NCBI GenBank assembly: GCA_026873275.1
Contig: JANTUC010000010.1
Location: 558,001 to 622,000 of the forward strand
DNA length: 64,000 nt
Direction of reading: 5' to 3'
From: Pseudopithomyces maydicus
Lineage: Eukaryota; Ascomycota; Dothideomycetes; Pleosporales; Didymosphaeriaceae
Of this stretch, positions 59,180 to 64,000 are shown piece by piece (the first letter of the stretch is position 1; each line of letters starts with the position of its first letter). Below the pieces are notes generated by a model, which saw nothing but the letters and a program-made list of their open reading frames with translations, was not told the origin of the DNA and searched no databases. The position numbers and the translations under genes are program-made.

Positions 59180-59576
59180 AGGAGCAAATGAGGATCAAAA
59201 AAGACAAGACCGTTGAAACGTCCACCGAGGCAAGGATAAATTATCCCTCGAGGAGTTGAGATTTGATTCCTGTAGAAAAACATGCTCGACAAATTGCAAA
59301 AGCAGCTTAATCAAATCTTCGCCGATCTTCAAACCATTGTAGAGATACCGAGTGTGAGTAAAGAACTGAATACCCACATAGTTCATGTAAGCCATAACCA
59401 CCAACACACTTGTACGGAGTTACAAGCTCACAATCAGAAAACAGATCAGAGTAGCAAGACATTCGTCGATTAGTAGCTGTTATACTATCTGTCTTGTCCA
59501 GTTGTTGTGCAATTGTGGGGGTAGTGGTATAAAAAGTCCCGCTCCAACAAAAAAAAGCGGAGCTTCTAATGCAAGC

Positions 59577-59583
59577 GCAAAAA
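59577..59583 (-). terminator. Pol III T-run terminator of the 5S gene
   Basis: On the transcribed strand the 5S sequence ends in a run of at least four T residues followed by GCGC. This is the usual RNA polymerase III stop signal. Confidence 0.65.
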
Positions 59584-59701
59584 CATACAACAGCGGGGAT
59601 TCGCTAGTGGTCACCCACCTAACTACTAATCCGCCGGTATCCTGCTTATATATGGCTGAGCGGACGGGAAGCCTAGTTCTCAAGATCCTATGGTCGTATG
59701 T
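59583..59701 (-). rRNA. 5S ribosomal RNA
   Basis: The minus strand reads 119 nt, from ACATACGACC to GTTGTATGT, the standard ends that pair as helix I. It contains the conserved CCCGTCCGCTC loop and the internal-promoter-like block GGATTAGTAGTTAGGTGGGTG with AGCGAAT. Helix pairing GGATCTTG with CAGGATACC holds with one bulged A and one G-U pair, although this part differs from the common filamentous-ascomycete 5S sequence. A T-run directly follows the 3' end, as expected for a Pol III terminator. Dispersed single 5S genes are normal in filamentous ascomycetes. The divergence in helix II/III means a variant or very young pseudogene cannot be excluded. Confidence 0.85.
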
Positions 59702-60590
59702 GATAGTATACGTTTATTTAATAATATATATCCTATGTTTTGTGCGCTGGCTAGCGAGAACCTGCCACGATGCGTGCCCTTCTACCCGCTCTTTCAGTAT
59801 TTCTTTCTAAATTGATAGAGACAATAAGCAGCTTAACAGTTATCAGGCCACTTATCACTCTTTTCCTTTGCTATATGATGTGTATTCGTGTTCTAGATGT
59901 ATGATGTGACAGCAGTAATAACGATAACTGGTGCCCCAGTCAGGCTAATATTACCTAATCGCCTTGTCTCCGGAAAGCGCAAACTCTGCAGCAGTGTTTT
60001 TGAATTAAGTAATGAAAATTGACAGCTATTAACATAGATGGCCTGGATGCCTAGCAAGTGACATGGTCGTAACCCTTATATTAGATGGCCACGTTAAATT
60101 CATAAAATTACGTGGTAGGATACCTGAATAACGGAGTGGACCCTCAAAATATACTTTCGGTAAAAGGTTGTGATATGTTTGACTCTTGAATGCCAATATA
60201 TCACTCGTGTGTGCTGAAAGGACGTCGAAGGGGAATCGAATAGATGGGTTGACCAACCATCTGATTTGACCACAACCTGCACAGCCACCACAGCAGCCTG
60301 CTAAGCCGCCCTGCGCCTCGCGACCTCGTATACAAACTCTTTCTGTCTAAAAATTTGGCCTCTTAGCCAGAAATTTCGATTACTTAGGCCGCTGTTCCGG
60401 TCACCAAGTGTGAGGATAGAGGCCAACCTTAATCGCTCAAGTGTATCTCTATACAATCACCTTTATGCCTCCATGCTTCTTGCTTATTGAGAACATTCTT
60501 TTAACTTTAATTTCGTTCCATTGACCAGAGGCTCGGATCATACAGTATCTTGGAAACTGGTGATTGGGATCCCTATCCCAGCCTCTCAAA

Positions 60591-62415
60591 ATGCCTGGAA
60601 TTCTCCCCATGAAAGTCATACTTATAGGAGAACGGTGTTTGAATTGTGCCTGCGAGAAACTAAATTGCGATCGCGGGTCTCCCAAATGTTCAAATTGCAC
60701 GAGTGCAGAAATTGAATGTAAACGACCTGAAACCAGGATTCAACAGGCATGTGACCGCTGTCGCAGCAAGAAGATCCGATGCGACGGCGTGCGACCCAGT
60801 TGTACTCAGTGTGTCAATGTGGGCTTTGAATGCACACATAACGACAAAATTTCTCGGCGAACTTTCCCACGAGGCTATACAGAAAGTCTGGAGGGGATGG
60901 TAAGAAATCTCGAGTTCGAAATCCGAGAGCTCAAAGATCTGCTGGATGAGAAAGATGAAAAGATTAATTCACTCAATAGTGTAGCTTCTGAGCATACCGA
61001 GCAACCAGCAAAGCGCGAAGCTCCAACTCTTAAAAAACGTAGCGATATTAAGGTTGCACAAGCCTCCGAGCTGGCAGCTGAGCACTTACACGTTCATGCC
61101 TTCGAAGCTGAAAGAAACAAGAGTGATGCAAGAGGATACTCTGCCTCCAATCAAAACCAGAAAATTACCAAGCCCTTCGAGTGGATTGAGGAAAAGGTCA
61201 GGGCTTCAAGAAGCACTCAATCAGCCCCGGCAATCAACCTACTGGTAATAAAGACGCCAGATGACCCTATGGAGGAAGCGATCAGGTCGCGTGCGCTATA
61301 CGATGATGTAGCACTCGTCGCAAAACCCGTCTTGGATCGTCTGGACATGTCAACTGATGTTTTGGGAACTTTTGGGTCTGTCGTTTTTGACAAATCATCT
61401 CCCCACACACTTCGTTCTGGGAGCTTGGATGCAAGATCGGCACATACTTTCACATACCACATCGCATTAGGGTTCTTTTCTCTTGCATTCCGGTATTTCC
61501 CCGAGTCAAAGACCTGCGTCGGTATTTTGCTGGTCCAGAACTACATGGATATTGCCACAGAATTTCTTCGAGACGTAGACACGCACCGAGTCCTTATAGG
61601 CCAACCCTTTCTTCTTCCTTTGCTCGCTCACCAAGCTATAACTAAGCTCATTGCATCCTGGCTTACTCAACACAAAGAGGTCATCATCGACGCGCAAGCA
61701 CAGACAGGCTTTCACCACATGGTATTGTTGGAGAGGTCATCCGAATTTGTGGATTATACCCAATTATCGACTAAGATCAGCGGGACTGCTGTCAATATTG
61801 CTACTAACGAACTTTGCTGGCAGGCATTGACCAACCACGCAGAATTCCTGTTGGATGAATTGAAAGCTGAGAACAATCGGCTCACTCTATTTCCAAAATC
61901 CGAACCTGACTATGCAATGGCAACTTTCATGGAAAATCATGCATCCCGATTGGCTCGTAACGCACAGGCAATGCTGCGTGAAGCAGAATCATGGCAGAAG
62001 AAAGCGATGATCCTAGTCCAGGGTATCTTCAATCTGATTGCCCAGCAAGACCAGAACACTAGCATTGGAATCGCACGAGATTCAAGAACGCTAGCGGAGG
62101 AGAGTAAAAGAGACAGTACCTCCATGAAGGCGATTGCTGTCGTGACCATGACCTATCTTCCTGGTACATTTGTAGCGGTATGTATTTTGGCATAGACCAC
62201 CTGACATTCAATGAAAATCAGCTGACATTTCCCTAGTCATTGTTCCAACGTCTATGTTTGATTGGCACGCTACGGATGGTACGAATGTTGTCAGTCACCA
62301 GTTCTGGATCTATTGGCTCGTGACTGTTCCTCTCATCATCGTTACTTTTCTTGTTTGGTTTGTTTGGATGCGGTACAAAAGCGAGGGGAAGATAAAACGG
62401 ACGTGGGCGAAGTGA
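60591..62415 (+). CDS. Tandem Zn2Cys6 protein with C-terminal CorA-like membrane domain
   Basis: Exons 60591-62177 and 62237-62415. The ATG at 60591 has a good context (AAAATGCC). Two complete zinc clusters lie back to back: Cys 16, 19, 26, 33, 36, 43 and Cys 54, 57, 64, 71, 74, 81, each C-x2-C-x6-C-x6-C-x2-C-x6-C. The second has the basic DNA-contacting run RSKKIR; the first (ACEKLN) does not. A coiled coil follows (LEGMVRNLEFEIRELKDLLD). The C-terminal 300 residues resemble fungal CorA-like domains: a helical bundle ending in RDSTSMKAIAVVTMTYLPGT, then a short loop with SMFDW, and a second membrane helix FWIYWLVTVPLIIVTFLVWF with a basic tail. After the GTATGT donor the second exon is one base out of frame, so a missing base near 62243 is likely. 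Using GTACAT at 62164 instead would keep the frame but lose the FVAS segment. The restored length is about 588 residues. A membrane-tethered regulator is my inference. Confidence 0.7.
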
Positions 62416-62913
62416 AGTCATGCAATAGTCATTGCAAGCTCTGCCCTCGATGCGAGAGATTTCATCATATTGATGACACTGAATGCTGCGACTGTTTATA
62501 TGGAGGGGTTGACGGAAGCAGGCTGCTTTGCGAGGACAGTGGCTGAGGATATGAATGAGATTTTTCTGTATATGTTTTTGAAAGTCTGCAGATTTAGCTA
62601 TTATGGACATTGAATCTGGTGAACGAAACGCTAGACGAGCAATGGTCCTATACAAATTACGCCCCAAAAAGGGTATGAGAAACCAGGAACCAGGAACCAG
62701 GAACCAGGCAATAACTAACATGAGAATGCTCTCGCAATATCAGCTTAGCACGTAGGCATCACAGTCAGTCATGTTACGGTAGTTTTTTCTTGAATGGCAA
62801 CCTCGTAACAATTTCGGGATATGCAAAGCCGTCCCCCCTCTGACCCACAATCACTGTATCCGCCTCCAAGGTGCATCCAACCTCTTCGGCCTTGAAATCA
62901 AGCGACCTCTCAA
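62416..62913. other. Convergent 3' region
   Basis: About 500 bp between the stops of the zinc-cluster/CorA-like gene and the acidic-repeat gene. It contains four copies of a 7-bp unit (AACCAGG) near 62681-62708. Confidence 0.5.
62681..62708. repeat. AACCAGG tandem repeat, four copies
   Basis: Four perfect 7-bp units in a row on the plus strand, in the 3' region between two convergent genes. Confidence 0.85.
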
Positions 62914-63544
62914 CTATGGAGGACGGTATGGGTCGACGCTCCTGTGCAATGCATCGTATGAAAGCGGGTGTTCCTGCTTTTTCTGAGGGTCACATTCAAA
63001 CTTGTAGGTTTCCGGCTTCCGGGCATCAGGCTTGCCCCCATCAGGCGTATCCTTTTCGGGTACATCGCCTTCAAGCTTACCCCCTCAGGCGTATCCTCTC
63101 CGGGTACATCTTCTTCAGGCTTATCCTCTCCGGGTACATTTCCTTCAGGCTTAACCCCCTCAGGCGTATCCTCTTCAGGTACATCTCCTTCGGGCTTAGC
63201 CTCCCCAATCATATCGAGCGTTGGAGATTTTGGAGTGTCAAAGCCATCGAGCCATTTGTACATCATTTGCGTTCGATTTATTGAGAGGTGTGCGTGTTTA
63301 CGAAGACTGAGTATTATTAACCTTACAGTGCCTCTTGCCGCGTGGTTTAAAGACATTGGACTCACGTTGGCAGCTCTGATGCAGTGAAGGTGTCTTTATG
63401 GTCTTTGTTTGTTAAATGTTCTTCGATGCTTTGGATGCGGTGGGTGCGGAAATTGGCGCTGTGATTGCTGAGTGCAGGGGTCGGTGCAGTGAACGGTCGA
63501 TTCGTTTGCTGGGTATCATTGCTGCCGCTCTTTGCGCCTGACAT
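62914..63544 (-). CDS. Small acidic protein with TPEG-type repeats; one frame break
   Basis: Two exons, 63544-63366 and 63306-62914. Exon 1 encodes MSGAKSGSNDTQQTNRPFTA and continues to FTASELP. A 59-nt intron (donor GTGAGT, acceptor CTCAG) leads to LRKHAHLSINRTQMMYKWLD and GFDTPKSPTLDM. A repeat of about ten residues follows (EDTPEGVKPEGDVP and variants). As given, the frame drifts at 63079 and ends at 62910. If one A is missing there (plus strand), the repeat continues as GDVPEKDTPDGGKPD and ends in KPETYKFECDPQKKQEHPLS and RPP at a TAG (62914-62916), 190 residues. The repeat register is kept only in this reading, which supports the missing base. No known domain, signal peptide or membrane segment is seen. 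It is convergent with the zinc-cluster/CorA-like gene. Function unknown. Confidence 0.55.
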
Positions 63545-64000
63545 AGTGTAGAAGATATCTAAATTGTGAATGTTGATGCTAGTGAGGGTTGTTGAGTGTT
63601 GAATATCAAGACTGGTGAGGGTTCTGCATGTTTAGTGAAAGATGATAGAAAAGTGTAAAAGCAGGGGCAATAGGCTCTCAGCCAGCATGTGCGGTGGGCT
63701 GCTGCTTCGCTATCAGCGTGCGGAGGAAGGAATGATGCACATGAGGAAATCGCCCACGGCATGTGAAACAGTATTTGGTCTGTACGACTTTTTGATTGTA
63801 TATGTTGCGGTGACAGGTTTGGATTTCCAGTGTCGCCATCTGTCTTCCAGTCATAGCCAAGCTCATTAATGCGAGCCATGTGTTGTTATCTACGTGAACA
63901 CTGCTCAAGTCTTCTATATACACCAAAGTATTACACGTGCACTGCACGAAGCCCTCATGATCAGGCAGCGCATCTTCCTAGGACGCAGTGACAAGCACAT
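63545..64000. other. Right edge of the window, no clear gene
   Basis: 456 bp upstream of the acidic-repeat gene. Two overlapping minus-strand frames (up to 106 codons) have no recognisable domain and run towards the window edge, so part of another gene cannot be excluded. Confidence 0.4.

Larger units (their letters stand above)
59180..60590. other. Intergenic region containing a 5S rRNA gene
   Basis: About 1.4 kb. Besides the 5S sequence, only short frames are present, and the right part is AT-rich. It holds the promoter of the zinc-cluster/CorA-like gene. Confidence 0.5.

Noticed and set aside
1..64000. CRISPR arrays, insertion sequences, operons or bacterial features
   Set aside because: None was seen; the window is eukaryotic with spliced genes.

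Overview
The window comes from a filamentous ascomycete, most likely a dothideomycete of the Pleosporales type. The evidence is short GT..AG introns (about 50-76 nt) with CTAAC/CTGAC-like branch points, typical fungal gene families (Zn2Cys6 factors, RXT2, RSC7, HEI10, ENV9-like SDR, APQ12), dispersed 5S rRNA sequence and long gene-free stretches. The order is my inference from overall protein style; no search was run.

Layout. 1-158: last zinc finger of a C2H2 factor running in from the left. 3.3-6.4 kb: HEI10-type meiotic RING protein and a JmjC/cupin-like dioxygenase (both minus), then prefoldin subunit 5 (plus), which shares a 160-bp divergent promoter with the dioxygenase. 7.0-10.2 kb: LIM protein (plus), convergent with an ENV9-like short-chain dehydrogenase (10.5-11.9 kb, minus). 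12.0-13.3 kb: decayed G-patch gene with octapeptide repeats. 14.2-17.7 kb: Zn2Cys6 regulator and a conserved fungal protein of unknown role. 18.8-21.2 kb: APQ12 and a single-pass membrane protein (minus). 21.2-27.1 kb: no gene seen. 27.1-36.4 kb: dense housekeeping block of TRAPPC11 (minus), RXT2 (plus), tubulin cofactor E (minus) and PRP11/SF3A2 (plus). 36.4-41.3 kb: gene-free and rich in simple repeats. 41.3-43.6 kb: RSC7/NPL6. 43.6-48.9 kb: gene-free, followed by one doubtful small gene. 50.1-55.2 kb: V-ATPase subunit H and DIS3/RRP44, divergent. 55.2-64 kb: looks accessory. It holds an FG-repeat protein with a T5orf172/GIY-YIG-like domain lying between a degenerate and an intact-looking 5S rRNA sequence, a tandem-zinc-cluster protein ending in a CorA-like membrane domain, and a small acidic-repeat protein.

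The most striking global feature is that at least nine otherwise intact conserved reading frames or frame segments are broken by a single missing base, nearly always in a homopolymer, and always in the same direction. Adding one base at each site makes every spliced model a multiple of three. The essential genes PRP11, DIS3 and TRAPPC11 are among them, so base under-calling in the assembly is the best explanation. The G-patch gene differs: it also carries in-frame stops and looks like true decay.

The clear genes serve separate core processes: chromatin (RXT2, RSC7), RNA (PRP11, DIS3), tubulin folding (PFD5, TBCE), trafficking (TRAPPC11), vacuolar acidification (VMA13), nuclear envelope (APQ12) and meiosis (HEI10). 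No biosynthetic cluster and no complete transposon was found.
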